From NCBI GenBank assembly GCA_021731565.1, contig JAKFXD010000133.1, positions 1 to 37,291 on the forward strand: a stretch of DNA of 37,291 nucleotides, in the 5' to 3' direction. The translations under genes were made by a program, and so were the position numbers. Numbering within the stretch: position 1 is the stretch's first letter; each line of letters opens with the position of its first letter. The stretch is from Methylocystis sp. (lineage in GTDB: Bacteria > Pseudomonadota > Alphaproteobacteria > Rhizobiales > Beijerinckiaceae). A model generated the notes under the pieces. It searched no databases. It was given only the letters and a program-made list of their open reading frames with translations, and was not told the DNA's origin. Positions 9,026 through 18,162 of this stretch are shown one piece after another.

Positions 9026-9487
9026 ATGAAGCGTTACGGTTTCGGCGTGACATTGCTTGGGCTCGCGCTTGCGGTTTCCGGCCTCTACGGCATGTGGTCC
9101 GGCTGGGACTACATTCAGCTCGAACGGGGTTGGAGCCTGTTCATCGGCGGCGCGACGGCGGTGTCGGGCGGCGTGGTGACGATCGCGCTTGGGCGCGCGA
9201 TCGGCCTTCTGGGTCGCATCGCCGATCATGCGTCGGCGACGCAAGCGAGCGCCGAGCAAAAGCCGCCAGCGGCGGAACCGGTCGAGCGCGCGCCGTCGGG
9301 GGATCGCGCGCCAGCCGCCACGCGCAGGCCGGCAAAGCCGCCCGTCGAAGTCGACCGATACAGCGCCGGCGGCTCGGTCTATGTGATGTTTTCCGACGGT
9401 TCGGTCGAAGTTCAGACCGACGGCCGCTCGCACCGATATGCTTCGCTCGCGGCGCTGCGCGCCGACACGGGCGTCCACGACGGATAA
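9026..9487 (+). CDS. Two-helix membrane protein with C-terminal soluble domain, unknown function
   Basis: A 153-residue protein with two predicted membrane helices (about 5-24 and 36-60), an Ala/Pro/Glu-rich linker (about 70-108) and a small C-terminal segment (about 109-153) containing GGSVYVMFSDGSVEVQT. I do not recognise the family. The ATG at 9026 has AAAGGA 5 bases upstream; in-frame starts further up lack a site. It converges with the CBS-domain gene, with 6 bases between stops. Confidence 0.75.
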   Translation: MKRYGFGVTLLGLALAVSGLYGMWSGWDYIQLERGWSLFIGGATAVSGGVVTIALGRAIGLLGRIADHASATQASAEQKPPAAEPVERAPSGDRAPAATRRPAKPPVEVDRYSAGGSVYVMFSDGSVEVQTDGRSHRYASLAALRADTGVHDG

Positions 9488-9493
9488 TCGCGC

Positions 9494-10435
9494 TCAGTTG
9501 GGCGCCGCGCTCCACATCAGGAACAGCGCCGCGTCGCCTGGCAGACCTTCTGGGAAATCGACGATTTGCGCGGCGATGCGGAAGCCGCGAGGGTGCAGTT
9601 CGTTGCGCCAGCGCTGAAAAACGTCGGCCGGTTCGCCGCGCAGAGTCGCCGGCCAGTTGGGATCGGGCGCATTGATCGCGCGGCCGCCGTCCACGCAAAG
9701 CTGCGACGGAAAGCGGATCAGCAGATGTTCGGTGAGTCCGGCCGCCGCGCTGCGCCGCGCCAACTCAAGCATCTCCCGCCATCGAGCTTCCGTCAGCCGC
9801 TGACGAGCGAGTTCGCGGATGCGCTGATCGCGCAGCTCGATCGCCATGCGCCGACGTTCGACGCGCTCCAGTTCGAGTTGGCGCTCATGGGCCGCCACGA
9901 GTTCGCGAAACTCCAAAGCGGTCGCCACGGCGCAGCGGTCGCCGCTTTGCTGCGGAATCGAGATGAGCGGGCGACGCCGATGCGCCTCCAGCGCCATGGC
10001 CGGAAAGCCGCCCTTCATCGCTTCCATGACTTCCTTGCGGAGCAGGAGGCCGATGATCTTATGGCCTTCGACGACAGGGATGCGTTTGAGGCTGTGACTC
10101 TCCATGATCCGCGCAATGTCGGGAATCTTGGCGACGTCGGAAATCGAAATCGCCGGCGTCGTCATCACTTCGCGCAGCGCGCGCCCATTGGCGTGAAACG
10201 CTGGCTTTGGCCTGTCGCGCAGCAGAAACGCCGGAATGGCGCCGAGGTCGGGCAGGGGTTGAACGCGCGGCTCTTCGAGATTGCTGCGCGTGACGATGCC
10301 GATCGGCGTCAGGTCGTCATCGACGACCGGCACGGCGCCGAGGCCGCAGTCGGCAAGAAGCTTCGCGACGTAATCGAGGTCCGCGTCCGCCGTGACAAAG
10401 GGAAAATCGCTGTTCATCAGATCGCGCGCGATCAT
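9494..10435 (-). CDS. CBS-domain pair protein with long C-terminal extension
   Basis: A 313-residue protein. Residues 1 to about 145 form two CBS repeats, the first starting ARDLMNSDFPFVT, with the paired VPVV/IPVV and IGIVT/IGLLL signatures. CBS pairs usually sense adenine nucleotides. Residues about 175-240 are charged, Arg/Glu-rich and probably helical or coiled coil. The last 75 residues form a separate domain of unknown role, with Trp-rich stretches and ending ALFLMWSAAPN. It is the third gene of a minus-strand run with xthA and the TIGR01620 protein, 34 bases after xthA. Confidence 0.85.
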   Translation of the reverse strand: MIARDLMNSDFPFVTADADLDYVAKLLADCGLGAVPVVDDDLTPIGIVTRSNLEEPRVQPLPDLGAIPAFLLRDRPKPAFHANGRALREVMTTPAISISDVAKIPDIARIMESHSLKRIPVVEGHKIIGLLLRKEVMEAMKGGFPAMALEAHRRRPLISIPQQSGDRCAVATALEFRELVAAHERQLELERVERRRMAIELRDQRIRELARQRLTEARWREMLELARRSAAAGLTEHLLIRFPSQLCVDGGRAINAPDPNWPATLRGEPADVFQRWRNELHPRGFRIAAQIVDFPEGLPGDAALFLMWSAAPN

Positions 10436-10469
10436 GCCGCCGTCTCGCCTCCCGATCCTTTTTTAGCGC

Positions 10470-11285
10470 TCAGCCCGACAATTCAATCGTCACCGGCACA
10501 TGGTCGGACGGCCGGTTCCAGCTGCGCGCGTCGCGCAGCACGTCGAGACGTTTGAGTCCGCCTGCAAGCGCCTCGCTCACCAGAACATGATCGAGCCGGC
10601 GTCCCCGGTTCGACGCCTGCCAATCGGCGGCGCGGTAGCTCCACCAAGTATAAAGCTTTTCCTCCGCCGGCACGAAATGCCGCATCGCGTCGACCCAAGC
10701 GCCGGCGCGGAATACTTCCCCGAGCTTTTCCACCTCGACGGGCGTATGGCTCACGACCTTCAGCAGCGCCTTGTGGCTCCAGACATCATGCTCGAGCGGC
10801 GCGACATTGAGATCGCCGACCAGAACCGCGCGTCCGCGCGAAACGCCATCGGTAACGATCCAGTCGCGCATTTCGTCGAGAAAATCGAGCTTGTGCTGAA
10901 ATTTTGGATTGATGTCGACATCAGGTTCGTCGCCGCCCGCCGGCACATAGAAATTGTGCAGCGCTATCGGGCCGCGTTCGGCTTCGACTTCGACGCAGAT
11001 ATGGCGCGCGTCGCCCTTTTCGCAGAAGTCGCGCTTCTCGACGAAGCGCAAGGGCCGCCTCGATATGACGGCGACGCCGTGATAGCCCTTCTGACCATTG
11101 ATCGCGACATGTTCATAGCCGAGCGCATGCAAATCCTTCATCGGGAATTCGGCGTCCCGGCACTTCGTCTCCTGCAGACAGAGCACGTCGGGCGCTCGGC
11201 TTTTGAGAAACTCCGCGACGAGCGGAAGCCGCAGCCGCACGGAATTGATGTTCCAGGTGGTGATCTTGAGGCTTTTTGATTTCAA
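10470..11285 (-). CDS. xthA: Exodeoxyribonuclease III
   Basis: A 271-residue DNA-repair nuclease (AP endonuclease and 3'-5' exonuclease). The family motifs are clear: ITTWNINSVRLRL at the N-terminus, LCLQETKC with the metal-binding Glu, LVGDLNVAP with the catalytic Asp-Asn, RRLDHVLVS, and the final SDHVPVTIEL. The only in-frame start that keeps the N-terminal strand is a TTG at 11285, 6 bases after the upstream stop at 11292, so translation is probably coupled to the TIGR01620 gene. I see no strong ribosome binding site of its own. Confidence 0.95.
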   Translation of the reverse strand: MKSKSLKITTWNINSVRLRLPLVAEFLKSRAPDVLCLQETKCRDAEFPMKDLHALGYEHVAINGQKGYHGVAVISRRPLRFVEKRDFCEKGDARHICVEVEAERGPIALHNFYVPAGGDEPDVDINPKFQHKLDFLDEMRDWIVTDGVSRGRAVLVGDLNVAPLEHDVWSHKALLKVVSHTPVEVEKLGEVFRAGAWVDAMRHFVPAEEKLYTWWSYRAADWQASNRGRRLDHVLVSEALAGGLKRLDVLRDARSWNRPSDHVPVTIELSG

Positions 11286-11291
11286 TGAGGA

Positions 11292-12371
11292 TCAGCTCTT
11301 GGTCTTGTCGCCGCGGAAAAGGAAAGGCGCGACGTCGGTGACGCCCGGCTGTTTCTCGGCGATGAACGGCGTCGGGCGGCAGACCGCCATGGCCGAGAGG
11401 CCGACTCGCGCGGTGAGAAGCCCGTTCAACACGCCTTCGCCGAGCTTTGCGGAAACGCGGGCGGCGATCCCGTGGCCGAGCGCCTGCTGGAGCAAGGAAT
11501 CGCCGACCGCCATGCCGCCGGTGATCGCAAGATGCGCGCCGACCGAGCGGGCGAGCTTGAAGAAGCCGAACAGTCCCGGTCGGCCGCCGTAAATCTCCGC
11601 GATGCGGCGCATCAGCACGATCGCCTGTCCGACGACGAACAGAACGTCGATGAGCGCGCGCGGGCTGATTGCGGTCACGACGGAGACGCGCTTGGCGGCG
11701 CCGGCGATCTCGCGCCGCGCCGCTTCGTCGAGCGGCGCGACGAGATTGCGTTCGGCCAGCGTGATCAAATCGCGTCCGTCGATGATCTGCTTGAGATAGT
11801 CCTTGAGCAGCGCGCGCGCCCGGCCGGTGTCCGGGCGATCGTCATAAAGCTTGCAGAGTTCGTCGACCCGCTCGCGCGCGGCCTTGCCGTCGTCGCTCGC
11901 ATGCGCCTCGGCCAGCGCGGCATGCAGCTTGGCGATGCGGTTCTGCCGGCTCATCGTGCGAAACTCGCGCCCGATGAAGATGACCGCGGCGACGACGGCG
12001 ATACCCGCAAGGCTCAATCCCACCGTCCCGAGAATGGCCGAGCGGCGGAACAGGTCTTCGACGAAACTCCAGATCCACACCGTGAGCGCCAGCGAGATCA
12101 GTCCGGAGACCGCCGACAAAAATACGCCGCCCCAGGAGAAGACGTAACGGCGCAGCAGGCCATCCGCCTGCGCCGCTTCGACAGCCGCCTCATCGCCGGT
12201 CATCCCGTCGGCGAGTTCCGCGGCTTCGCGGGCGAAGGCGTCAAATTCGGCCTCGACCACCTCGACCGACCGCCGCCGCGCCTCGTCAGCTTGCGTCGGC
12301 GACCTGGCGGTGACCGTCTGGTCGCCTTCGAGGCGGAAAGCTCGTGGGCGCGGCCTTCGTTGCTGGGTCAT
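11292..12371 (-). CDS. TIGR01620/YcjF-like membrane protein (DUF697)
   Basis: A 359-residue protein matching the YcjF-type layout: a soluble N-terminal region, two close membrane helices (about 85-105 and 112-134), a charged helical middle and a DUF697-like C-terminal hydrophobic region (about 225-320). Function in the family is not settled. In enterobacteria the partner is the YcjX GTPase, which is not seen here. I chose the ATG at 12371 because CAGGATCGCC precedes it; the frame can start 24 bases earlier at 12395. It heads the minus-strand run with xthA and the CBS gene. Confidence 0.82.
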   Translation of the reverse strand: MTQQRRPRPRAFRLEGDQTVTARSPTQADEARRRSVEVVEAEFDAFAREAAELADGMTGDEAAVEAAQADGLLRRYVFSWGGVFLSAVSGLISLALTVWIWSFVEDLFRRSAILGTVGLSLAGIAVVAAVIFIGREFRTMSRQNRIAKLHAALAEAHASDDGKAARERVDELCKLYDDRPDTGRARALLKDYLKQIIDGRDLITLAERNLVAPLDEAARREIAGAAKRVSVVTAISPRALIDVLFVVGQAIVLMRRIAEIYGGRPGLFGFFKLARSVGAHLAITGGMAVGDSLLQQALGHGIAARVSAKLGEGVLNGLLTARVGLSAMAVCRPTPFIAEKQPGVTDVAPFLFRGDKTKS

Positions 12372-12596
12372 GGCGATCCTGGTTTGGCCTTCCATAGCGC
12401 CTCGCGCGGGAAAAGGCGAAGCGCATCTTTCGCTGGAGCGTCGAGGGAGCGATCTGCCTTTTAAAAAGGGCGCCGCGGGGGCGCGACGGCCAGAAATATA
12501 GGCGACGTCGCTGCGAAAAACGCTTGTTGCGGCGCGATTGCGCCTCCTTTAGCATTCCAACGCCTTTCGGTGTCTAGAAGTATCGCGTTTTCGCGC

Positions 12597-13190
12597 ATGA
12601 ACGCCATCATTTACGACCTCCTCGCCCTTGCGGTCGGCTATCTGCTGGGCTCGATTCCTTTCGGTCTGCTGCTGACGCGTCTGGCGGGCACGATCGATCT
12701 TCGCTCAATCGGCTCCGGCAATATCGGCGCGACCAACGTCTTGCGCACCGGTCGAAAGGATTTGGCGGCGGCGACGCTGCTGCTCGACGGTCTCAAGGGA
12801 ACGGCGGCGGCGCTGATTGGCGCGTGGCTTTCGCCGGAAGGCGGTATGATCGCCGGCCTCGCCGCCTTTGTCGGCCATGTCGCGCCGGTCTGGTTGCAAT
12901 TTAAAGGCGGCAAGGGCGTCGCGACCTTTCTTGGCGTGCTGTTCGGGCTCAACTGGCCGACGGCGCTGATATTCTGCGGCGTCTGGCTGTCGACGGCGAC
13001 GCTGACGCGTTATTCCTCGCTTGGCGCGCTGACCGCCAGCGCGGCGGCCCCGCTGGCGCTGTTCGTGTTTGGCCATAGCGGCGAAGCCGTTGTCGTCGCG
13101 ATCATGGCTGCGATCGTCTACTACAGGCACAGGGACAATATCGCCCGTCTGCGCGCCGGCTCCGAAACGCGCATCGGACAAAAGGCGTGA
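12597..13190 (+). CDS. plsY: Glycerol-3-phosphate acyltransferase PlsY
   Basis: A 197-residue integral membrane enzyme that transfers an acyl group from acyl-phosphate to glycerol-3-phosphate, the first step of phospholipid synthesis. Family motifs are visible: [26 protein letters not shown] and [16 protein letters not shown], the last being the phosphate-binding loop. About five membrane helices are expected. The ATG at 12597 gives the usual N-terminus ([18 protein letters not shown]). The stop overlaps the GTG of dprA by 4 bases (GTGA), suggesting translational coupling. Confidence 0.96.
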   Translation: MNAIIYDLLALAVGYLLGSIPFGLLLTRLAGTIDLRSIGSGNIGATNVLRTGRKDLAAATLLLDGLKGTAAALIGAWLSPEGGMIAGLAAFVGHVAPVWLQFKGGKGVATFLGVLFGLNWPTALIFCGVWLSTATLTRYSSLGALTASAAAPLALFVFGHSGEAVVVAIMAAIVYYRHRDNIARLRAGSETRIGQKA

Positions 13191-14458
13191 GCGAGGCTGC
13201 GCCGCCAGGACGGTTGAGCGAGGCGCAGCTCGTCGACTGGCTCAGGCTCATTCGCAGCGAGAATATCGGTCCGCGCACCTTCAGGCAGCTCGTCAATCGT
13301 TTTGGCGGCGCGGGCGCGGCGCTGGACGCGCTGCCGTCGCTCGCGGCGCGCTCCTTACGCGGCCGGACGATCCGCATCGCGACGCGCGAGGAAGCGCTGC
13401 GCGAGATCGAGGCGGCGCACGCGCTCGGCGTGCGCTTCGTCACCACCGTCGATCCCGACTATCCGCCGCTGCTCAAGGAAATCGCCGATGCGCCGCCGCT
13501 GATCGCCCTACGCGGCGCGTCATGGGCCGCGCAGCGCGACGGCGTCGCCATCGTCGGTTCGCGCAACGCTTCGGCGGCGGGTCTCGCCTTCGCCGAACGG
13601 CTCGCGCGCAGTCTCGCGCTCGAGAATTACGTCATCGTCTCCGGTCTTGCGCGCGGCATCGACGCCGTCGCCCATCGCGCCGCGCTCGAAACCGGAACGA
13701 TCGCCGTGCTGGCCGGCGGCCACGCGCGCCCCTATCCAGCCGAACATGCGCGTCTCGTCGAAGAAATCGCCGAGAGGGGATTGATCGTCTCTGAAATGCC
13801 GATCGAATGGGAGCCGCGCGGCCGCGATTTTCCGCGCCGAAATCGGATCATTTCGGGGTTGAGCCGCGGGACGATCGTCGTCGAGGCGGCGCGCCGCTCG
13901 GGGTCATTGATCACCGCGCGCTTCGCCAATGAGCAGGGGCGAGAAGTCTTCGCCGTTCCAGGCTCGCCGCTCGATCCGCGCGCGGAAGGCGTCAATGATC
14001 TCATCCGCCAGGGCGCGACCTTATGCGCCCGGCCAGAGGACGTGATTTCGGTCCTTGCCGAAAACGCCGGCGCGCCGGCGCGCAAGACTCTCTTCGACGA
14101 CGACGCGCTCGAAGGCGAGGAAATCCTGATCGACGAACTGGATCTTTTCTCCACCCCCGACGAGTCGGCGTTCGAGGAGAGGGCCGCGCCGACTCGCTTT
14201 TCGGCGCCCGGCCCGGCGGGGGAATGCGGCGCCGATCCCGAGGCGGGCGTGACGAGCGAGCCGTCGCTGCGACCCGACGCCCATGAAATCGTCGTTGCCC
14301 TGCTGGGGCCCGCGCCTGTCTTGGTCGACGATCTCATCCGCGTCGCCGGTTTGACGGCGCGCGAGGTCCAGGGGGTGCTGGTCGAACTCGATGTCGAGGG
14401 ACGGCTGCTGCGCCATGGGGCCAACCGCGTTTCCCTCGTTTACAATCAAAAGTTGTGA
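13187..14458 (+). CDS. dprA: DNA-processing protein DprA
   Basis: A 423-residue protein that in other bacteria loads RecA onto incoming single-stranded DNA during transformation. It has the Rossmann-like DprA core (about 75-300), with [36 protein letters not shown] and [12 protein letters not shown]. An N-terminal helical SAM-like region (about 10-65) precedes it. The C-terminal part (about 355-423) looks like a DprA winged helix. GTG start at 13187, overlapping the plsY stop. Its stop is one base from that of the convergent gene at 14460. Confidence 0.95.
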   Translation: MSEAAPPGRLSEAQLVDWLRLIRSENIGPRTFRQLVNRFGGAGAALDALPSLAARSLRGRTIRIATREEALREIEAAHALGVRFVTTVDPDYPPLLKEIADAPPLIALRGASWAAQRDGVAIVGSRNASAAGLAFAERLARSLALENYVIVSGLARGIDAVAHRAALETGTIAVLAGGHARPYPAEHARLVEEIAERGLIVSEMPIEWEPRGRDFPRRNRIISGLSRGTIVVEAARRSGSLITARFANEQGREVFAVPGSPLDPRAEGVNDLIRQGATLCARPEDVISVLAENAGAPARKTLFDDDALEGEEILIDELDLFSTPDESAFEERAAPTRFSAPGPAGECGADPEAGVTSEPSLRPDAHEIVVALLGPAPVLVDDLIRVAGLTAREVQGVLVELDVEGRLLRHGANRVSLVYNQKL

Positions 14459-14459
14459 T

Positions 14460-14705
14460 CTAGGCGGAGCGATCGATCGAATAGCCGCCAAGCTCACGCG
14501 CCCGCATATCGGCCTCGGCCCGCGCCAGATTCAGGAAATAGCAGAGCATCGGCATGTCGCAGCGATTGGCGAGCTTTGCCATTTCATCAGCCATATCAGC
14601 AATATAAGATGCAATCGAAGCCGCTTCTTCATTGGCTTTCTTGTCCTCCGCAGTCGTTCCGCGGGGCGCCTTGGATTCGCTATTGGTAGAATCCGGCCGG
14701 GACAT
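14460..14705 (-). CDS. Small conserved-looking helical protein, unknown function
   Basis: An 81-residue mostly helical, acidic protein: IASYIADMADEMAKLANRC followed by CYFLNLARAEADMRA. It resembles small Rhizobiales proteins of unknown function, but I cannot name a family. GGAGA lies 9 bases before the ATG at 14705. The compact fit against dprA, with one base between stops, supports a real gene. Confidence 0.72.
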   Translation of the reverse strand: MSRPDSTNSESKAPRGTTAEDKKANEEAASIASYIADMADEMAKLANRCDMPMLCYFLNLARAEADMRARELGGYSIDRSA

Positions 14706-14843
14706 GGTGATCGGTCTCCACGGACCACGGGGCGGTTATGAATTAGTTAAGCATCGGACTTTCTTGCATTTTCTTCCACCGCGTCTATCCTATGTCAAGG
14801 ACAAAATTCTATCACAAGTTGTAATTCTGCCGGCGGGGCCAGG

Positions 14844-15308
14844 CTAGAGCCGTTTCAGTCGATCAAGCGCGCCTTGCAGAATATAAGCGGCGGCCATGCG
14901 GTCGACGACTTCCGCGCGCTTGGCGCGGGACGCGTCCTGCGCAATCAATTCGCGGGTCACGGCCGCGGTCGACAGGCGCTCGTCCCAGAAGGCGAAGGGC
15001 AGGGACGCCAGCTTCGACAGATTGCGCATGAAGGCGCGCGTCGCCTGCGCGCGCGGCCCCTCCGTGCCGTCCATATTGAGCGGGAGGCCGACGACGAGCG
15101 CGCAGACCTCAAAATCCTTCGTGCGCTTAAGCAGGTTGGCGGCGTCCTGTGTGAACTTCATGCGCGCGATCGTATCGAGCGGAGAAGCGAGCCGCCGTTC
15201 GACGTCGGAAAGCGCCAGACCGATGGTTTTGGTCCCAAGATCCAGGCCCATCAGCCGGCCTTTCGGCGGCAGAAGCGCCGCTAAATCTTCCAAGGATGTC
15301 GCGCGCAT
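14844..15308 (-). CDS. ruvX: Holliday-junction resolvase-like RuvX/YqgF
   Basis: A protein of about 154 residues with the RNase H-like YqgF fold, implicated in rRNA processing and proposed as a Holliday-junction resolvase. Motifs: GLDLGTKTIGLALSD with the catalytic Asp, VVGLPLNMDGTEG, FWDERLSTAAV, and a late Asp in VDRMAAAYIL. The start is uncertain: ATG at 15308 or GTG at 15314, which has GGAG 4 bases upstream and would add two residues. It is divergent from gatC. Confidence 0.93.
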   Translation of the reverse strand: MRATSLEDLAALLPPKGRLMGLDLGTKTIGLALSDVERRLASPLDTIARMKFTQDAANLLKRTKDFEVCALVVGLPLNMDGTEGPRAQATRAFMRNLSKLASLPFAFWDERLSTAAVTRELIAQDASRAKRAEVVDRMAAAYILQGALDRLKRL

Positions 15309-15460
15309 GCTCACCGCGCTCCGCTATCATGTCGCGATCGTTCCGCAAACCGGAGGGGTTGAGCGCTCCTCCTTTTTGAGCCCGCGATCGGCCGCCATCA
15401 TTGCGCCGCGATAGACCAGGCGCTATAGCGCCCCGTTGAGACCTTTCTTGCGGAGCTCTA

Positions 15461-15748
15461 ATGTCCGTTGATTCCGCGACCGTCCGCCGGATCGCCCATC
15501 TCTCGCGCATCGCCATCGACGACAGCGAGGTCGAACGGCTGCGCGGCGAACTCAACGCCATTCTCGCTTTCGTCGAAACCTTGAGCGAGGTCGACATCGA
15601 CGGGGTCGAGCCTCTAACCTCCGCCCTGCCGATGCAAATGAAGAAGCGCGCCGACGTGGTGACGGACGGCGGCATCTGCGACGACATTCTCGCCAATGCG
15701 CCGATGCGCGAAGATCATTATTTCGTCGTGCCCAAGGTCGTCGAATAG
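15461..15748 (+). CDS. gatC: Asp/Glu-tRNA amidotransferase subunit C
   Basis: A 95-residue GatC of normal length, which holds GatA and GatB together in the amidotransferase that makes Gln-tRNA(Gln) and Asn-tRNA(Asn). Typical features are [14 protein letters not shown] at the start, the central [15 protein letters not shown] and the C-terminal [18 protein letters not shown] lies upstream of the ATG. It is followed by gatA after 52 bases. Confidence 0.96.
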   Translation: MSVDSATVRRIAHLSRIAIDDSEVERLRGELNAILAFVETLSEVDIDGVEPLTSALPMQMKKRADVVTDGGICDDILANAPMREDHYFVVPKVVE

Positions 15749-15800
15749 CGTTTGCGGCGCAGCCGTCGCGCATGCGGCGGCCTCAGAAACAAAGGGACAA

Positions 15801-17291
15801 ATGTCCGATCCCACGCATCTCTCTCTTGCCGAGGCGCGCGACGCGCTCAAATCGAAACGGCTCTCCGCCGTCGAGCTGACGCAGGCGCATATCGATGCGA
15901 TCCAAGAATCGCGCGCGCTCAACTGCTTCATTACGGAGACGCCGGAGCTGGCGCTGTCCCAGGCGCGCGACAGCGACGCGCGCATCGCGCGCGGCGACGC
16001 GCGCCCGCTCGAGGGCCTGCCGCTCGGCATAAAGGATCTTTATTGCTCGAAGGGCGTGCGCACGACGGCGGGGAGTCGCATTCTCGACGAGTTCACGCCC
16101 ACCTATGAATCGACCGTTTCGGCCAATCTGCTGCGCGACGGCGCGGCGACGCTCGGCAAGCTCAATCTCGATGAGTTCGCGATGGGCTCGTCCAATGAGA
16201 CGAGCGCCTTCGGACCCGTGGTTTCGCCGTGGCGGCGCGCCGGCGATCCCGACGCCAGGATTGTTCCGGGCGGTTCGTCGGGCGGCTCCTCGGCGGCGGT
16301 GGCGGCGCATCTTTGTCTCGGCGCCACCGCGACGGACACCGGCGGTTCGATCCGTCAGCCGGCCGCCTTCACGGGGACCGTGGGCGTCAAGCCGACCTAT
16401 GGCCGCTGTTCGCGGTGGGGAATCGTCGCCTTCGCCTCTTCGCTCGATCAGGCGGGTCCGATCGCGCGCAACGTGCGCGACGCCGCGATCATGCTCAGAT
16501 CGATGGCGGGCCATGATCCGAAAGACACGACCAGCGTCGACGCGCCCGTGCCGGACTATGAAGCCGCCGTGGGCGCATCGGTGAGAGGGCGCCGCATCGG
16601 CGTGCCGAAGGAATATCGTATCGACGGCATGTCGGCGGAGATCGCCGCGCTGTGGGACAAGGGCGTCGCCTGGCTGAAGGACGCCGGCGCGGAGATCGTC
16701 GAAATTTCCTTGCCGCATACCCGCTACGCCTTGCCCACGTACTATATTATTGCGCCCGCCGAAGCTTCCTCCAATCTCGCGCGCTACGACGGCGTGCGCT
16801 ATGGCCGACGCGAGCAGGGCCGCGACATTACCGATATGTACGAGAAGACGCGCGCGACCGGCTTTGGCCCGGAAGTGCGGCGGCGCATCATGATCGGCAC
16901 TTATGTTCTGTCGGCCGGCTATTACGACGCTTATTACGTGCGCGCGCAGAAGGTCCGCAGCCTGATCAAGCGCGACTTCGACGACGCCTTCGCCGCGGGC
17001 GTCGACGCCGTCCTGACGCCGGCGACGCCGTCGACCGCCTTCGCGCAAGGCGAGAAGGGCGCGGCCGACCCTGTCGAAATGTATCTCAACGACGTGTTCA
17101 CCGTGACGGTGAACATGGCCGGTCTTCCCGGCGTCGCGGTTCCCGGCGGTCTCGCTGAGAATGGCTTGCCCCTGGGCCTGCAGCTGATCGGCCGGCCCTT
17201 CGACGAAGAGACGCTGTTCTCTCTCGCCGCGGCGATCGAGCAGGCGGCGCCGAAGATCGAATGTCCTCAGCCATGGTGGCGCGAGAACTGA
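15801..17291 (+). CDS. gatA: Asp/Glu-tRNA amidotransferase subunit A
   Basis: A 496-residue amidase-signature enzyme that releases ammonia from glutamine for the GatCAB complex. The Ser-cisSer-Lys triad is visible: Lys in LGIKDLYC, and two Ser in [14 protein letters not shown], followed by [15 protein letters not shown]. The ATG at 15801 has AAAGGGAC upstream. A longer frame from 15696 overlaps gatC and is not needed. Gene order gatC-gatA-chorismate mutase, with gatB nearby at 18163. Confidence 0.97.
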   Translation: MSDPTHLSLAEARDALKSKRLSAVELTQAHIDAIQESRALNCFITETPELALSQARDSDARIARGDARPLEGLPLGIKDLYCSKGVRTTAGSRILDEFTPTYESTVSANLLRDGAATLGKLNLDEFAMGSSNETSAFGPVVSPWRRAGDPDARIVPGGSSGGSSAAVAAHLCLGATATDTGGSIRQPAAFTGTVGVKPTYGRCSRWGIVAFASSLDQAGPIARNVRDAAIMLRSMAGHDPKDTTSVDAPVPDYEAAVGASVRGRRIGVPKEYRIDGMSAEIAALWDKGVAWLKDAGAEIVEISLPHTRYALPTYYIIAPAEASSNLARYDGVRYGRREQGRDITDMYEKTRATGFGPEVRRRIMIGTYVLSAGYYDAYYVRAQKVRSLIKRDFDDAFAAGVDAVLTPATPSTAFAQGEKGAADPVEMYLNDVFTVTVNMAGLPGVAVPGGLAENGLPLGLQLIGRPFDEETLFSLAAAIEQAAPKIECPQPWWREN

Positions 17292-17293
17292 AG

Positions 17294-17650
17294 ATGACCA
17301 CGCCGCGGGCTCAGAAGGATATTGCGCAAAGCTCCGAGCAGGAGCTGCAGGACGAAATGTCCGACGTCCGCCGTTTGATCGACGAATTGGACGAGGAGCT
17401 GGTCGCGCTTCTCGCCAAGCGCCAAAGACAGATCGAGCGCGCGGCGAAGGTCAAACCCGCCCTTGGGATTCCCGCCAATGTGCCCGAGCGCGTCGATGAA
17501 GTGCTGGGACATGTGCTGGGCGTCGCGCGCCGGGAGGGCCTGTCGGTCGAACTGGCGATGAACCTTTGGCGCGCGCTGATCGACTGGTCGATCCAATATG
17601 AAGAGCGACTGATGGGCGACCGCGCACGAAAGCGCGATCCTGGCGCCTAG
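17294..17650 (+). CDS. Chorismate mutase, AroQ type
   Basis: A 118-residue all-helical protein of the AroQ chorismate mutase family, which converts chorismate to prephenate on the way to Phe and Tyr. The signature is VRRLIDELDEELVALLAKR, then RERVDEVL-like and LWRALIDWSIQYEE segments. The ATG at 17294 follows the gatA stop by 2 bases; a start at 17261 inside gatA is possible but less likely. Its TAG stop lies inside the left arm of the palindromic repeat at 17646-17738. Confidence 0.9.
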   Translation: MTTPRAQKDIAQSSEQELQDEMSDVRRLIDELDEELVALLAKRQRQIERAAKVKPALGIPANVPERVDEVLGHVLGVARREGLSVELAMNLWRALIDWSIQYEERLMGDRARKRDPGA

Positions 17651-17738
17651 AGCGCGTAAAGCGCGCTCTAGGCTTTTGGAATCGATCACGTCATCTGCGT
17701 TCAGGCGAGTCCGCCTGAACGCAGCGTGATCTAGCGCG
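17646..17738. repeat. Palindromic repeat element, copy 1
   Basis: Two adjacent perfect stems: 11 bp (17646-17656/17662-17672) and 13 bp (17695-17707/17712-17724), the second flanked by gatcacg and cgtgatc (17684-17690/17725-17731). Its right part matches the element at 25222-25341, including the shared ggatcgatcacg-type core, the tctgc arm and the gcagcgtgatc end. The stop codons of both convergent neighbours (17648-17650 on plus and 17733-17731 on minus) lie in it. Similar roughly 100-base elements are common in Rhizobiales genomes, from memory. Confidence 0.9.
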
Positions 17739-18075
17739 AATCTAATCTCTTTTCCGGCGGCGGCCCGTCATCCTGATCGCCGACGCGCGTCGTTCTTTTG
17801 ATGCGAACGAAGCCGTTGCGGATCGACCAGCGCAGGCACTTGATCGACCACCGGTGAAAGCGTCGCGACAATCTGTGGGCGCCGGGCGAATGCGGGGCGA
17901 GGATCGCGAGGCCGAGAGGGAACATCCAGACGCCGAAGACCGGAAGCGGCGCGAGAATGGTGCCGCCGAGGATCAGGCCGACGCCGACGGGAATGCTCAC
18001 ATGGCGGGGAGCGTCGCGCATGCGCGCGATCAGTCCTTTCCTGCGATCGTCGTCAGAATTCCTGTTCGTGGCCAT
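17731..18075 (-). CDS. Small membrane protein, possibly PGPGW-like
   Basis: A 114-residue protein with a charged N-terminus, two hydrophobic stretches (about 28-47 and 48-62) containing VGVGLILGGTILAPLP and MFPLGLAILAPHSPG, and a basic C-terminal part. The pattern resembles PGPGW-type transmembrane proteins, but the central motif is not exact. Function unknown. Its TAG stop falls in the repeat element. Confidence 0.68.
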   Translation of the reverse strand: MATNRNSDDDRRKGLIARMRDAPRHVSIPVGVGLILGGTILAPLPVFGVWMFPLGLAILAPHSPGAHRLSRRFHRWSIKCLRWSIRNGFVRIKRTTRVGDQDDGPPPEKRLDSR

Positions 18076-18162
18076 ATCGTCGCTTGTCCTTCGCGTGGCG
18101 CCGGCCGTTCCGCTCCCGCCAAGCGTGGTTTATATGGATGACGCAATTTTAGCGAGGCAGAT

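Noticed and set aside
8802-9053. 83-codon minus-strand frame in the AT-rich island
   Set aside because: It overlaps the well-supported start at 9026, has no ribosome binding site and no family resemblance.
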